Part shown: in pieces, positions 1-8,136 of the stretch
Position numbering within the stretch: the first letter of the stretch is position 1
Layout of the letters: every line of letters begins with the position of its first letter
Assembly (NCBI GenBank): GCA_031285115.1
Contig: JAITWU010000254.1
Coordinates: 1 to 16,496 of the forward strand
Direction of reading: 5' to 3'
From: Azonexus sp.
GTDB taxonomy: Bacteria > Pseudomonadota > Gammaproteobacteria > Burkholderiales > Rhodocyclaceae
Length of the DNA stretch: 16,496 nucleotides
The notes under the pieces: generated by a model
Seen by the model: only the letters and a program-made list of their open reading frames with translations
The model's database searches: none
What the model was told of the DNA's origin: nothing
Made by a program: the position numbers and the translations under genes

Positions 1-76
<76 letters not shown>

Positions 77-362
77 GATGGCGTTGCCACTGCGCTTGGT
101 CATGTCAAATCTTTTTTGCCGAAGAGGATGCATTTTCTTGCACGCCGATGGCGTGTTGTTGTTACATGGTGTGGGATTCTACACAACTTTCGAATAGTTC
201 ATATAGGCTGGGTTGCAAAACCGAGCTTGGGCGTTAAAAACGCTTGGGATTACGCTACGCATCATCCCAGCCTTGCTTTGCATGGCGCTTGACGTGGATA
301 ACAGTATCTACCCTCTTCTCCATAGAGGAGAGGGAACATCTGGTTTACTCCCCAAAAACAAC
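77..362. other. Non-coding stretch with several inverted repeats
   Basis: I recognise no convincing gene here. Visible structures are a short hairpin CACGCC-GAT-GGCGTG at 141-155, an 8-bp inverted repeat AGGCTGGG/CCCAGCCT at 205-212 and 266-273 enclosing further small stems (231-243, and TGGGAT/ATCCCA at 245-250/264-269), and a 10-bp stem with a CATA loop and one G-U pair at 311-334. The 205-273 element resembles interspersed palindromic intergenic repeats seen in many proteobacterial genomes, but a genome-wide comparison would be needed to say so. The 311-334 hairpin has no T-run on either strand. A promoter for a possible leftward gene starting at 103 or 133 would lie here; none is clear. 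Confidence 0.5.
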
Positions 363-383
363 AAAGCCCGCATCGCGGGCTTT
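363..383 (-). terminator. Rho-independent terminator of the tRNA-Ala/tRNA-Glu operon
   Basis: A nine-base perfect inverted repeat (AAAGCCCGC / GCGGGCTTT) with a three-base loop lies 11 bases downstream of the tRNA-Glu CCA end. On the minus strand it is followed by GTTGTTTTT, a T-rich tail typical of intrinsic termination. Confidence 0.85.
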
Positions 384-394
384 GGTGTTGCATC

Positions 395-470
395 TGGCGT
401 CCCCTACGAGATTCGAACTCGTGTTATCGCCGTGAAAGGGCGGTGTCCTAGGCCTCTAGACGAAGGGGAC
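395..470 (-). tRNA. tRNA-Glu (anticodon UUC), CCA encoded
   Basis: The reverse complement folds as a standard 76-nt cloverleaf. It has acceptor GTCCCCT/AGGGGAC, an anticodon loop with TTC in the stem CCGCC/GGCGA region, a T-loop TTCGAAT, discriminator G and an encoded CCA at 395-397. It closely matches the bacterial tRNA-Glu(UUC) pattern. It is the second gene of a tRNA-Ala to tRNA-Glu unit 18 bases downstream of tRNA-Ala and shares its promoter and terminator. It lies downstream of gltX, whose product would charge it. Confidence 0.96.
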
Positions 471-488
471 AGAAACTGTCGTGCTTTT

Positions 489-564
<76 letters not shown>

Positions 565-582
565 GCCGCGAAAGAAGGGCGC

Positions 583-611
583 ATTATAGAGAGCGCCCCG
601 CCCCTTGTAAA
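583..611 (-). promoter_or_regulatory. Sigma-70 promoter of the tRNA-Ala/tRNA-Glu operon
   Basis: On the minus strand TTTACA (606-611) and a consensus TATAAT (583-588) are separated by exactly 17 bases. The -10 is followed by GCGCCC, a GC-rich discriminator typical of stable-RNA promoters under growth-rate or stringent control. The -10 sits in the loop of an inverted repeat GGGCGC/GCGCCC (577-582 and 593-598). The promoter lies between the gltX stop codon and the tRNA genes, so the tRNAs can be transcribed independently of gltX. Confidence 0.82.
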
Positions 612-627
612 GAGGCTTTGGCGATTT

Positions 628-2022
628 TTAGAGATGTTTTTTCAGGAGGCTGATGGCGCGTTCGCGGCCCATCATGGCGACCAGCGCATCGACCGAGGGC
701 GCTTGCGCCTGACCGGTCAGAATCACCCGCAAGGGCATCGCCAGTTTCGGCATCTTGAGGTTGTGTTTAGCCAGGGTTTCCTTGATGAGCGCGGCGATGG
801 CCGGGGTTTCCCAGGCGACATCGGCGAGACCGGCGACGAAATCAGCCAGCGCCGGGAGGGCGTCGGCGCTCAGGTGTTGGGCGAGCAGTTCCGGGGCGGC
901 GGCGCTACCGACATAAAACCCCTCAAGGGCGTCAGCCAGCGCCTTCAGGGTGTTGCAGCGATCGACGTAAAGCGCCGCCGCCCTGGCGAGATCCGGGCCG
1001 TTGGCAGTGACGACGCCACGCGCCGCCAGCCGGGATTCGACGCGGGCGGCAAGGTCGGCGGGCGGCAAGGCTTTCATGTAATGCTGGTTGAGCCACAAAA
1101 GCTTTTCGGTATTGAACTGCGCCGCCGAGGCAGTGATGTGGTCGAGATCGAACCATGCGACCAGTTGCTCACGCGAAAACAACTCGTCGTCGCCATGCGA
1201 CCAGCCCAGACGCGCCAGATAGTTGATGACCGCCTCCGGCAAAAAGCCGTCCTCGTCATACTGCATGACCGACACCGCGCCGTGGCGCTTTGAGAGTTTC
1301 GTCCCGTCGTCGCCGAGAATCATCGACAAGTGGGCGTAGGTCGGAATCTCCGCCCCCAGCGCCTTGAGAATATTGATCTGGCGCGGCGTGTTATTGACGT
1401 GATCGTCACCGCGGATGACGTGGCTGATACCCATGTCCCAGTCATCGACGACGACGCAGAAATTGTAGGTCGGCGTGCCATCGGCGCGGGCAATGATGAG
1501 GTCGTCGAGTTCGGCATTGGCGAACTCGATCCGCCCCTTGACCCGGTCATCCCAGGCGACGATGCCATCCCTGGGGTTTTTGAAGCGAACCACGGGCGGC
1601 GCGCCGGGCGGTATCGGCGGCAAGGTTTTACCCGCTTCCGGCCGCCAGCGGCCATCGTAGCGCGGCTTCTCATGCCGCGCTTCCTGCTCGGCGCGCAGCG
1701 CCTCCAGTTCTTCCTTGCTCGTGTAGCAATGGTAGGCCGCGCCGTCAGCCAGCATCTGCCGGATCACCGCCTTGTAACGATCCATGCGCTGCATCTGGTA
1801 AAACGGCCCTTCGTCATGCGCCAGATCCAGCCAGGCCATGCCATCGAGAATGACCTGCACCGCCGCTAGCATCGAGCGGGCGACATCGGTGTCTTCAATA
1901 CGCAGAATGAAGTCGCCGCCATGATGCCGGGCAAAAGCCCAGGAAAACAAGGCGGTGCGAGCGCCGCCAATATGCAGAAAACCAGTCGGGCTGGGGGCAA
2001 AACGGGTACGGACAGACTTCAT
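628..2022 (-). CDS. gltX: Glutamyl-tRNA synthetase
   Basis: Cytoplasmic class I aminoacyl-tRNA synthetase that joins glutamate to tRNA-Glu using ATP. The N-terminus has the family signature [10 protein letters not shown] and the HIGH-type motif [10 protein letters not shown]. The KMSKS-type loop is GTKLSKRHG in the middle of the protein, followed by the usual C-terminal anticodon-binding region. The length of 464 residues is normal. I place the start at the ATG whose CAT is at 2020-2022, because the family begins a few residues before [10 protein letters not shown]. An in-frame ATG four codons upstream (2034) is possible, and neither has a clear ribosome binding site. Of the zinc-binding cysteines known from the E. 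coli enzyme, only the first is kept (YHCYTS, then YDGRW), so the zinc site looks lost. tRNA-Ala and tRNA-Glu follow downstream on the same strand. Confidence 0.96.
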   Translation of the reverse strand: MKSVRTRFAPSPTGFLHIGGARTALFSWAFARHHGGDFILRIEDTDVARSMLAAVQVILDGMAWLDLAHDEGPFYQMQRMDRYKAVIRQMLADGAAYHCYTSKEELEALRAEQEARHEKPRYDGRWRPEAGKTLPPIPPGAPPVVRFKNPRDGIVAWDDRVKGRIEFANAELDDLIIARADGTPTYNFCVVVDDWDMGISHVIRGDDHVNNTPRQINILKALGAEIPTYAHLSMILGDDGTKLSKRHGAVSVMQYDEDGFLPEAVINYLARLGWSHGDDELFSREQLVAWFDLDHITASAAQFNTEKLLWLNQHYMKALPPADLAARVESRLAARGVVTANGPDLARAAALYVDRCNTLKALADALEGFYVGSAAAPELLAQHLSADALPALADFVAGLADVAWETPAIAALIKETLAKHNLKMPKLAMPLRVILTGQAQAPSVDALVAMMGRERAISLLKKHL

Positions 2023-2074
2023 GGGCAGGCGCATCCAGACAGAAACAAAAGCCGCTATTCTAGCCGACCCCGGT

Positions 2075-2103
2075 TTGACCCACCGCCCGCGTTATGTTGT
2101 AAT
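2075..2103 (+). promoter_or_regulatory. Sigma-70 promoter of tRNA-Val
   Basis: TTGACC (2075-2080) and TGTAAT (2098-2103) are separated by 17 bases and followed by GCGCGCC, a GC-rich discriminator. Transcription would begin about eight bases before the mature tRNA-Val 5' end. The same gap must hold the divergent gltX promoter; a TAGAAT (2057-2062, minus strand) could be its -10, but I see no matching -35. Confidence 0.7.
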
Positions 2104-2118
2104 GCGCGCCTCGCGAAC

Positions 2119-2193
2119 GGGCGGTTAGCTCAGCGGTAGAGCACTGCCTTCACACGGCAGGGGTCACTGGTTCGATCCCAGTACCGCCCACCA
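2119..2193 (+). tRNA. tRNA-Val (anticodon CAC), CCA encoded
   Basis: A 75-nt cloverleaf with acceptor GGGCGGT/ACCGCCC, D-arm AGCTCAGCGGTAGAGC, anticodon stem CTGCC/GGCAG with loop TTCACAC (anticodon CAC, reading GUG), T-loop TTCGATC, discriminator A and encoded CCA at 2191-2193. It is a single-gene transcript with its own promoter upstream and an intrinsic terminator 20 bases downstream. Confidence 0.95.
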
Positions 2194-2212
2194 TCGACGA
2201 TGAACAGACAAC

Positions 2213-2238
2213 GGCCTGATGATTCAGGCTATTTTTTT
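2213..2238 (+). terminator. Rho-independent terminator after tRNA-Val
   Basis: Stem GCCTGA (2214-2219) / TCAGGC (2224-2229) with loop TGAT and a closing G-T pair, followed by TA and seven Ts (2232-2238). It ends eight bases before the ribosome binding site of the nitroreductase gene, leaving little room for a separate promoter between them. Confidence 0.85.
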
Positions 2239-2259
2239 GCCCGATGAGGAACTGTGCAC

Positions 2260-2916
2260 ATGATTGATATTGCCGCTTGCGCCCGTACCCGTTACACCGC
2301 CAAGGCTTATGATCCGGCGCGCAAAATTGCGCCGCCGCTGGTCGAGCAGTTGCGCGCGCTGGCGCGTTTGTCGCCCTCGTCGGTCAATTCGCAGCCGTGG
2401 CATTTTGTCGTTGCTTCGACAGACGAGGGCAAGGCTCGTGTCGCCAAGGCCACGCAGGGGGCGTATGCCTACAATGCGCCGAAGATACTCAACGCTTCGC
2501 ATGTGTTCGTGCTGTGCACGCGGCACACGCTCACCGATGCGCATCTTGCTGCGATCATCGCCCAGGAGGTTGCGGATGGTCGCCATCCTGACGCCCAGTC
2601 CGAGCAAACCCGGCGTGATTCGCTGTGGGGTTACGCCGATCTGCACCGCTATACGCGCCGTGATGCCCAATCCTGGATGGAAAAGCAGACCTATATCGCG
2701 CTTGGCGCGCTGTTGCTGGGCGCGGCGACGCTGGCAGTGGATGCGACGCCGATCGAAGGTTTCGACAACGCGGCGCTGGACCGCGAACTGAAGCTGCCGG
2801 AACAGGGTTTCGTCAGCAGCGTGCTGGTGGCGCTTGGCTATCACAGCGCCGATGATTTCAATACCGCTTTGCCAAAATCGCGCTTGCCTGAGCAAACGCT
2901 GTTTACGGATATTTGA
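2260..2916 (+). CDS. nfsB: NfsB-type oxygen-insensitive NAD(P)H nitroreductase
   Basis: FMN-dependent cytoplasmic nitroreductase of the NfsB/NfnB family, which reduces nitroaromatics and quinones in two-electron steps with NAD(P)H. Seen in the 218-residue product: RYTAKAYDP near the N-terminus, the flavin-binding SPSSVNSQPWHF segment (about residues 38-49), EGKARVAKAT, the PIEGFD motif and the diagnostic C-terminal LPKSRLP. This pattern follows E. coli NfsB almost end to end. The start is ATG 2260: GAGGA at 2246-2250 is nine bases away, whereas the in-frame GTG at 2254 would be only three bases from it. The gene begins 21 bases after the tRNA-Val terminator and converges on the chemotaxis receptor gene. 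It may depend on readthrough or on an unseen promoter. Confidence 0.93.
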   Translation: MIDIAACARTRYTAKAYDPARKIAPPLVEQLRALARLSPSSVNSQPWHFVVASTDEGKARVAKATQGAYAYNAPKILNASHVFVLCTRHTLTDAHLAAIIAQEVADGRHPDAQSEQTRRDSLWGYADLHRYTRRDAQSWMEKQTYIALGALLLGAATLAVDATPIEGFDNAALDRELKLPEQGFVSSVLVALGYHSADDFNTALPKSRLPEQTLFTDI

Positions 2917-2924
2917 TACGCCAG

Positions 2925-2948
2925 GGCCGGGGCGGCAGCGCCCCGGCC
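2925..2948. terminator. Strong GC hairpin between convergent nfsB and chemoreceptor genes
   Basis: A perfect 10-bp inverted repeat, GGCCGGGGCG / CGCCCCGGCC, with a GCAG loop lies between the two convergent stop codons. It is placed to act on both strands, but neither side has a T-run, so efficient intrinsic termination is uncertain. Confidence 0.55.
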
Positions 2949-2956
2949 AGGCAAGA

Positions 2957-4573
2957 TTACAGCCGGAAGCGGCTGACGCTTTGTTTTAGCCGGTCAGAAA
3001 CGGTTCGCAGGTTTTGCGCGCTGCCAGCGACGGATTCGATGGCGGAGACGTTTTCTTCCGACATCTCGGCAATGGTCTGCACATTTTTCGCCAGTTCGAC
3101 CGAAGCGCCGCGTTGTTCGCGCAGGGCCAGGGTGATGCTGTCGATGGCTTGCTGGACGACATCGGCGGCGGTGTGGATGTCGTCCATCGTCTTGCTCGTC
3201 GAAGCGGAAGTGGCGGCGATGTTGCGCACCAGATCACAACTGGCGCGCATACTGGCGACCGAGGTGTTGGTGCCATCCTGAATGGAACCGATCATGCCGG
3301 TAATTTCCTGTACCGATTGCGTCGTCCGTTCGGCCAGTTTTCTTACTTCGTCGGCGACGACAGCGAAGCCACGGCCTTGTTCACCGGCCCGGGCGGCCTC
3401 GATGGCGGCGTTGAGGGCGAGCAGATTGGTCTGGTCGGCGACTTCGCGGATGACGGTGGTGATGTTGCCGATCTTTTGCGCCTGTTCCGAGAGCGCCTGC
3501 ACCTGGGCGGCGGTTTCTTCGACCTTGGTGGCGACTTCTTCGATCTGGCGGGCGGCGGCGCTGACTTCTTCACTGCCGGCGGTGGCCATTTTGTTGGCCT
3601 CGATCGCCCGACCGCTGGCGTCTTCGGAATTGCTGCTGACGTGGTCGATGCTGACGGTCAGTTGTTCGACCGCAGCGGCGGAGGAGGAGGTCGAGGTGGA
3701 TTGGGTTTCGATACTGGTCGACACCTGATTGGCGGCGGCTGACAGTTGGCTGGCGTGGTCGGCGATTTCGAGAGTGCCCTGGACGACTTCGCCGATCGTC
3801 TTGCGCAGTTGATCGAGCATTTTGCGGACGGCTTCATTGAGCTGGCTGATTTCGTCATGGCCCTTGCTGGCGGCAACAGAAATGGTCAGGTTGCCATTGG
3901 CGACCTCGTCGGCCGTCCTGATGGTTTCGGCCAGCGGCCGGGTGATGCTGCGGGCGATGCTGAAACCAAAGATCAGGATGGCAATGGAAGCGCCCAGGGT
4001 GATGACGCCAAACAGAATATTCGATTCCGACAGGGCTGCTTTGGCGTTGTGCTCGCCTTCTTCGCTCAGGTGGATGTTGTGGGCCATGTGCGCGTCGATG
4101 GCGGTTTCCAGTTCCGTGGCGACCGGGGCGAGTCTGTTTACGGTGAAGGCGTAACTCTGGTCGATGTTGTTCTGGCGCGATATGGGGAAGAGCGTGAACA
4201 ATGTTTCGTCGTACTTGGCGGCCAGGGTCTTGACCCGCTCAAACAATTCCTTGTCCTCATTGTCGGACACCATCGAGGCGTCATAGGTCTTGAATAAGGC
4301 GATTACCGCATTGCGGGTGTCGTTGATATGGGTTTCGACTTTGTCCTTTTCTCTGCTGTCGGTGCTCAGAATGTGCCGGTAGGAGTTGAGGCGCTGGGTG
4401 TAGAAGGTTCTTTGTATCTGGGCAATGGTTTTCAGGCTGGGCACAGAATTCTGGTTGCCGTAATCGGCGGCCTTGAAGACGGACGACATCTCATACATGC
4501 CCAGCAGGGCGACGATGATGATGCCGGTAACCGCCATGCCAATCAGCAACAGCAAGCGTTTTGTGATGCTCAT
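2957..4573 (-). CDS. Methyl-accepting chemotaxis protein (four-helix-bundle sensor)
   Basis: Inner-membrane chemoreceptor that passes ligand signals to a CheA/CheW array. In the 538-residue product: a short cytoplasmic N-terminus, TM1 at about 6-27, a periplasmic helical domain of about 158 residues resembling the 4HB_MCP family, TM2 at about 186-206, a HAMP domain (from [10 protein letters not shown]), then a long coiled-coil signalling domain. The conserved hairpin tip runs from about 377 to 419 ([20 protein letters not shown], then [16 protein letters not shown]). The C-terminus SRFRL has no NWETF-type CheR/CheB tether. I chose ATG 4573 because AGGAGAGGGAG precedes it; the frame stays open to 4648 but that extension is not receptor-like. 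A GTTGA/TCAAC palindrome (4607-4618) lies upstream. No flagellar sigma-28 promoter is visible. The ligand is unknown. Confidence 0.92.
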   Translation of the reverse strand: MSITKRLLLLIGMAVTGIIIVALLGMYEMSSVFKAADYGNQNSVPSLKTIAQIQRTFYTQRLNSYRHILSTDSREKDKVETHINDTRNAVIALFKTYDASMVSDNEDKELFERVKTLAAKYDETLFTLFPISRQNNIDQSYAFTVNRLAPVATELETAIDAHMAHNIHLSEEGEHNAKAALSESNILFGVITLGASIAILIFGFSIARSITRPLAETIRTADEVANGNLTISVAASKGHDEISQLNEAVRKMLDQLRKTIGEVVQGTLEIADHASQLSAAANQVSTSIETQSTSTSSSAAAVEQLTVSIDHVSSNSEDASGRAIEANKMATAGSEEVSAAARQIEEVATKVEETAAQVQALSEQAQKIGNITTVIREVADQTNLLALNAAIEAARAGEQGRGFAVVADEVRKLAERTTQSVQEITGMIGSIQDGTNTSVASMRASCDLVRNIAATSASTSKTMDDIHTAADVVQQAIDSITLALREQRGASVELAKNVQTIAEMSEENVSAIESVAGSAQNLRTVSDRLKQSVSRFRL

Positions 4574-4629
4574 GATGCTCCCTCTCCTTCGATGCCATTG
4601 GAATATGTTGAAGTCAACAGGATACAACT

Positions 4630-4660
4630 GCCGCAAGCCGCTTGCCAAGCGGCTTTGGCA
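4630..4660 (-). terminator. Hairpin downstream of the nrdJ-ychN unit
   Basis: A 9-bp perfect stem AAGCCGCTT / AAGCGGCTT (4635-4643, 4647-4655) with outer TGCC/GGCA pairing sits just after the stop codon of the YchN-like gene and before the receptor gene. There is no T-run on the minus strand, so it could be a weak or Rho-assisted terminator or an mRNA-end stabiliser. Confidence 0.45.
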
Positions 4661-4664
4661 AATA

Positions 4665-5021
4665 TCAAAACGTAATCACCTTGTCCGCCTGCATTGTCGC
4701 CGCCGCGAGTTCAGCGAGCGTGCCGATGGTGACGCCCGCGATCAGTTTCAGGTCAAGCAGGCCCCGGTTGCCAGCGCAGGTTTTGCACAGGCGGACGGGG
4801 ACGCCGCAGGCAATGAGCTGGTCGAGCATTTTTTCCAGGGTGTTGCCGGAAGCGTCCTGCTGCCCCGGCAGGGCGAGCACGGTGGCGTCCGACATGAGAA
4901 AAACATCGAGCAGCGGTTTTTCGCCGTCGCCCCCGGCCAGCGCCAGAGCCAGCCGCAGCGCTGAGAGGCAGCGTTCGCTGCCGTAAGGCGGGGCGTGGAG
5001 GATGATGAGGATTTTTTGCAT
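4665..5021 (-). CDS. YchN-like DsrE/DsrF family protein
   Basis: Small soluble protein of 118 residues in the DsrE/DsrF/YchN fold family. It aligns by eye with E. coli YchN over its whole length: N-terminal [16 protein letters not shown], central FLMSDA, then VPVRLCKTC (residues 75-82) and the ending [20 protein letters not shown]. Cysteines are at 18, 72, 79 and 82; C79-x2-C82 is a CxxC pair kept in YchN. Family members form oligomers, and some (DsrE, TusD) relay sulfur, but the function of YchN itself is not established. The gene starts 15 bases after the nrdJ stop with AGGAG upstream, so it is almost certainly co-transcribed with nrdJ. Whether it supports ribonucleotide reduction is inference. 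Confidence 0.85.
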   Translation of the reverse strand: MQKILIILHAPPYGSERCLSALRLALALAGGDGEKPLLDVFLMSDATVLALPGQQDASGNTLEKMLDQLIACGVPVRLCKTCAGNRGLLDLKLIAGVTIGTLAELAAATMQADKVITF

Positions 5022-5036
5022 GATCGTCGGCTCCTC

Positions 5037-7928
5037 TTACCCGCAAGTCCCGACCGCGCCGCAGGCGGTGCAGAAGTCGCAGCCGTCTTTGCGGATCATG
5101 GTGTGGTTGCCGCATTCGCCGCAGAGTTTGCCGACGGTAGGCAGCACCTTGTTGCTGGTGGTGTCTTCCGGTGCTTCGAGGATGCCCATTTGCTGGAGCG
5201 GGAAACCGGCTTCGTCGAGGATGCCGAGCATGGCGTAGCGGTGGATGATGAGCTGGGCGATGTAGGCGACGGTCGACGGGTAGGTCTGCTGTTTGCGCGA
5301 GCCGGGGATGAAGGCCATGAAGTCGCCGAAGGGTTCGGAGTAGTCGATCAGCTTTCGCAGTTTCATGCCGACCCAGGCCGGGTCGATGACGCGCATGTCG
5401 AGCGAGAGGAGCTTGCACAGGCCATCGAGGGCGCGCGGGTAGTTGCCGGCGAGCCACATCGAGTAGGGCCGGGTGACGCCGTCGGGCAGGGTGATTTCTT
5501 TTAAGCCCAAAACAAAATCTTCGCCGGTCGAGGCGTTGTTGATGTCGACCGTCCATGAGAGCGTGCCGTCGGTGCCGGTTTTCGGCTCCTTGCTGCTGAA
5601 GAGCGCGTCCTTGACGGGTGTCTGGCCGTCGTGGGCGAGCGCGCCGAGTTGTTCGACGCGCCAGCGGATGACTTGCGCCATCGCCGAAACGACGGAGGGC
5701 ATCCGTTTTCTTTCGCCATGCGGCGGCATCGGCATTTCAAACGCATCACCGGGGGTTTTAGAGAGCGCGTCAAGCTTCATTTCGAGCCAGCCGTGGTCGT
5801 CGGCGCGCATGTCCATGGAGAGCGTCTTGGCGACTGCGCCGAGACCGCGCGGTTCCGCCGGGCCGTTGGCCCAGACTTCAAACGGCCAGGTGCGGCCTTC
5901 CGATTCGACATGGCCGACGAAGAGGGCGAATTTGCCGATCGGCGAATTGACCATGTAGGTCCAGCAGGGGTTGCCTTCCGGCTGGCTGGGGCGATCCGGC
6001 CAGCGCAGGCTGGCGAGAACGGGGGCCGACAGATGCTTGATCGAAAGCCGCCGGTTGGCGTCGGAGACAAAATCCTGCGGCGATTTGGCGTCATCGGCAG
6101 CCGGAACTGGCGCAGGTTCGACCGAGAGCACCGAGCCGAGAACGCTGTTCGGGCGATAGGTGGCGAGACCCTTGAGGCCCGCCTTCCACGCCTGCATGTA
6201 GAGATCCTGAAAATCCTCGTAGGGATAATCGGCGGGGACGTTCACGGTTTTCGAGATCGAGGTGTCGATGTAGGGGGCGACGGCGGCGACCATGTCGGCG
6301 TGGGCCTTGGCCGAGATTTCAAGCGCCGTGACGAAATATTCCGGCAGCTTGGCGACATCGCCGCCGTGGTGCTTGTAGAGACGCCAGGCGTAATCTTCGA
6401 CCGAATATTCCTTGATCGTGCCATCGGCCATGCGCTTTTTGCGGCTGTAAGTCCAGGAAAACGGCGGTTCGATGCCGTTCGAGGCGTTGTCGGCAAAAGC
6501 CAGCGAAATGGTGCCGGTCGGGGCAATCGACAGAAGATGCGAATTACGCAGCCCGTGCTTTCTGATTTCCGACTTGATTTCGGACGGCAGGCGCGAGGCG
6601 AAATTGCCGCCCGACAGGTACAGTTCGGCGTTGAAGAGCGGGAAAGCGCCGCGTTCCTTGGCGAGTTCAATGGAATACAGATAGGCCGCATCGCGCATGA
6701 ATTCGCTGATGCGGGCAGCCATCGCCCGCGCTTCCGGCTTGTCGTAACAAAGCCGCAGCATGGTCAGCGCATCGCCCAGGCCGGTGAAGCCCAGGCCGAC
6801 GCGGCGTTTGTTGGCGGCCTCCTGCTTCTGGCGTTCGAGCGGCCAGTGTGTGGCGTCGAGCACATTGTCGAGCATCCGGGTGGAGACGCGGACGACTTCG
6901 GCAAAGGCGTCAAAATCGAAAGCCGCCTTGTCGGAGAACGGGTCGCGGACGAACAGGGTGAGGTTGATCGAACCGAGGCAGCAGCAGCCGTAAGGCGGCA
7001 GCGGCTGTTCGGCGCAGGGGTTGGTGGCTTCGATCACCTCGCAGTAATTGAGGTTGTTGTCCCGGTTCATCCGGTCGAGGAACAAAATGCCCGGCTCGGC
7101 GTGGTCGTAGGTCGATTTCATCACCTGATCCCACAGGTCGCGGGCGCGCACCTTGCGGTAGACCCAGGCGCCGTCGTCGCGCTGGTAAGCGCCTTCGCCC
7201 TTCATGTCGGCATTCGGCTCGGCGCGGTGCGTGAGTTCGGTAACATCATCGGCATCGACGGCCTGCATGAAAGCGTCGGTGACGCCGATGGAAATATTGA
7301 AATTGGTCAGATCGCCGTGATCCTTGGCGTGGATGAAATCCTCGATATCCGGATGATCGCAGCGCAACACGCCCATCTGCGCGCCACGGCGGGCGCCCGC
7401 CGATTCGACGGTTTCGCACGAACGGTCAAAAACGCGCATGTAAGAAACAGGGCCGGAAGCGCGCGACTGCGTACCCTTGACGCGCGCCCCCTGCGGGCGG
7501 ATGGACGAAAAATCGTAGCCGACGCCGCCGCCACGGCGCATGGTTTCCGCCGCCTGCGCCAGCGCCGTGTAAATGCCGGGGCGACCCTCGACATTTTCGA
7601 CAATGGAGTCGCCGACCGGCTGGACGAAACAGTTGATCAAAGTCGCCTGCAAATCCGTCCCGGCGGCGGAATTGATGCGCCCCGCCGGGACGAAGCCGTT
7701 TTCCTGCGCCCAGAGAAAGCGGGCCTCCCAGTGCGCCTGATCCTTTTCTTTCTCGACCTGCGCCAAGGCCCAGGCGACGCGCTTTCGCACGTCGTGGACA
7801 TTGGTTTCCTTACCCTTGGCGTATTTTTCGATCAACACTTCGCTGGCGATTTCCTGCTCCTCCAGAGGCGGGAATTGCGGCGGGGCGGGAATGTCGGTGA
7901 GCGACAACTGTTCGACGACGGTACTCAT
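5037..7928 (-). CDS. nrdJ: Adenosylcobalamin-dependent (class II) ribonucleotide reductase
   Basis: Reduces ribonucleotides to deoxyribonucleotides using a radical made from adenosylcobalamin, with or without oxygen. In the 963-residue protein: Cys100 in TLINCF (redox partner), the glycine-rich [11 protein letters not shown], the NPCAEQ motif at 303-308 whose Cys305 should be the thiyl-radical residue with Asn303 and Glu307, a cysteine cluster at 315-317 that should hold the second redox cysteine, and the barrel signature [19 protein letters not shown]. After about residue 610 come two TSCPD-like repeats and a C-terminal Cys-rich tail with CGEC and CTAC pairs, a likely zinc or redox tail. AGGAGG lies five bases before the ATG. 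The upstream region carries a promoter and two NrdR-like boxes. No nrdAB or nrdDG genes are in the window. Confidence 0.97.
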   Translation of the reverse strand: MSTVVEQLSLTDIPAPPQFPPLEEQEIASEVLIEKYAKGKETNVHDVRKRVAWALAQVEKEKDQAHWEARFLWAQENGFVPAGRINSAAGTDLQATLINCFVQPVGDSIVENVEGRPGIYTALAQAAETMRRGGGVGYDFSSIRPQGARVKGTQSRASGPVSYMRVFDRSCETVESAGARRGAQMGVLRCDHPDIEDFIHAKDHGDLTNFNISIGVTDAFMQAVDADDVTELTHRAEPNADMKGEGAYQRDDGAWVYRKVRARDLWDQVMKSTYDHAEPGILFLDRMNRDNNLNYCEVIEATNPCAEQPLPPYGCCCLGSINLTLFVRDPFSDKAAFDFDAFAEVVRVSTRMLDNVLDATHWPLERQKQEAANKRRVGLGFTGLGDALTMLRLCYDKPEARAMAARISEFMRDAAYLYSIELAKERGAFPLFNAELYLSGGNFASRLPSEIKSEIRKHGLRNSHLLSIAPTGTISLAFADNASNGIEPPFSWTYSRKKRMADGTIKEYSVEDYAWRLYKHHGGDVAKLPEYFVTALEISAKAHADMVAAVAPYIDTSISKTVNVPADYPYEDFQDLYMQAWKAGLKGLATYRPNSVLGSVLSVEPAPVPAADDAKSPQDFVSDANRRLSIKHLSAPVLASLRWPDRPSQPEGNPCWTYMVNSPIGKFALFVGHVESEGRTWPFEVWANGPAEPRGLGAVAKTLSMDMRADDHGWLEMKLDALSKTPGDAFEMPMPPHGERKRMPSVVSAMAQVIRWRVEQLGALAHDGQTPVKDALFSSKEPKTGTDGTLSWTVDINNASTGEDFVLGLKEITLPDGVTRPYSMWLAGNYPRALDGLCKLLSLDMRVIDPAWVGMKLRKLIDYSEPFGDFMAFIPGSRKQQTYPSTVAYIAQLIIHRYAMLGILDEAGFPLQQMGILEAPEDTTSNKVLPTVGKLCGECGNHTMIRKDGCDFCTACGAVGTCG

Positions 7929-7984
7929 TTCTTCCTCCTCTACAGGGCCAGCGCCTGTGGTTTTTGAATTTTCGAGAAGGACGT

Positions 7985-8013
7985 AATCTACTACCTATAG
8001 TAGGTCGCTGCAA
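7985..8013 (-). promoter_or_regulatory. Likely sigma-70 promoter of nrdJ
   Basis: On the minus strand TTGCAG (8008-8013) and TAGATT (7985-7990) are separated by 17 bases. This would give a leader of about 50 bases before the nrdJ start. The downstream NrdR-like box overlaps the -10 and spacer, as expected for repression. Confidence 0.5.
7988..8003. promoter_or_regulatory. NrdR-box-like operator, promoter-proximal
   Basis: The core CTACCTATAGT within this 16-mer fits the known NrdR box (ACACWATATATWGTGT) at most core positions. It overlaps the predicted nrdJ -10. Its centre (7995.5) is 31 bp from that of the second box. Confidence 0.6.
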
Positions 8014-8018
8014 TCCGT

Positions 8019-8034
8019 TGACTAGATATGGGGT
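8019..8034. promoter_or_regulatory. NrdR-box-like operator, promoter-distal
   Basis: TGACTAGATATGGGGT matches the NrdR consensus at the CTA, ATAT and G..GT positions; the minus-strand reading ACCCCATATCTAGTCA shows it well. It lies just upstream of the predicted nrdJ -35. The spacing of three helical turns to the other box is the arrangement known for paired NrdR boxes. Confidence 0.65.
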
Positions 8035-8090
8035 TTTGTGCCGCAGCAACAACCCTCCCGTCAACGTTGAAAAAAGCCCGAAAAAACAAA

Positions 8091-8116
8091 GCCCCGCCAA
8101 CTTTCGCAGGCGGGGC
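8091..8116 (-). terminator. Rho-independent terminator of the pta-ackA operon
   Basis: An 8-bp perfect GC stem (GCCCCGCC / GGCGGGGC) with a 10-base loop, followed on the minus strand by TTTGTTTTTT. It lies 20 bases after the ackA stop codon and separates that operon from the nrdJ promoter. Confidence 0.88.
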
Positions 8117-8136
8117 CGTGCGGGTGGAAATTTTTT

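Noticed and set aside
2224..2895. 223-codon frame on the minus strand opposite nfsB
   Set aside because: No family features, and it covers the tRNA-Val terminator; the plus-strand frame is a clear NfsB.
5631..7967. Long open frame (778 codons) on the plus strand opposite nrdJ
   Set aside because: It is an antisense shadow of a GC-rich gene. The translation is rich in Arg, Gly, Val and Asp with no recognisable motif, while nrdJ on the other strand shows full family signatures.
7929..8136. Cobalamin riboswitch upstream of the B12-dependent nrdJ
   Set aside because: The leader after the predicted promoter is only about 50 bases and lacks a recognisable B12-box; the paired NrdR boxes explain the region better.
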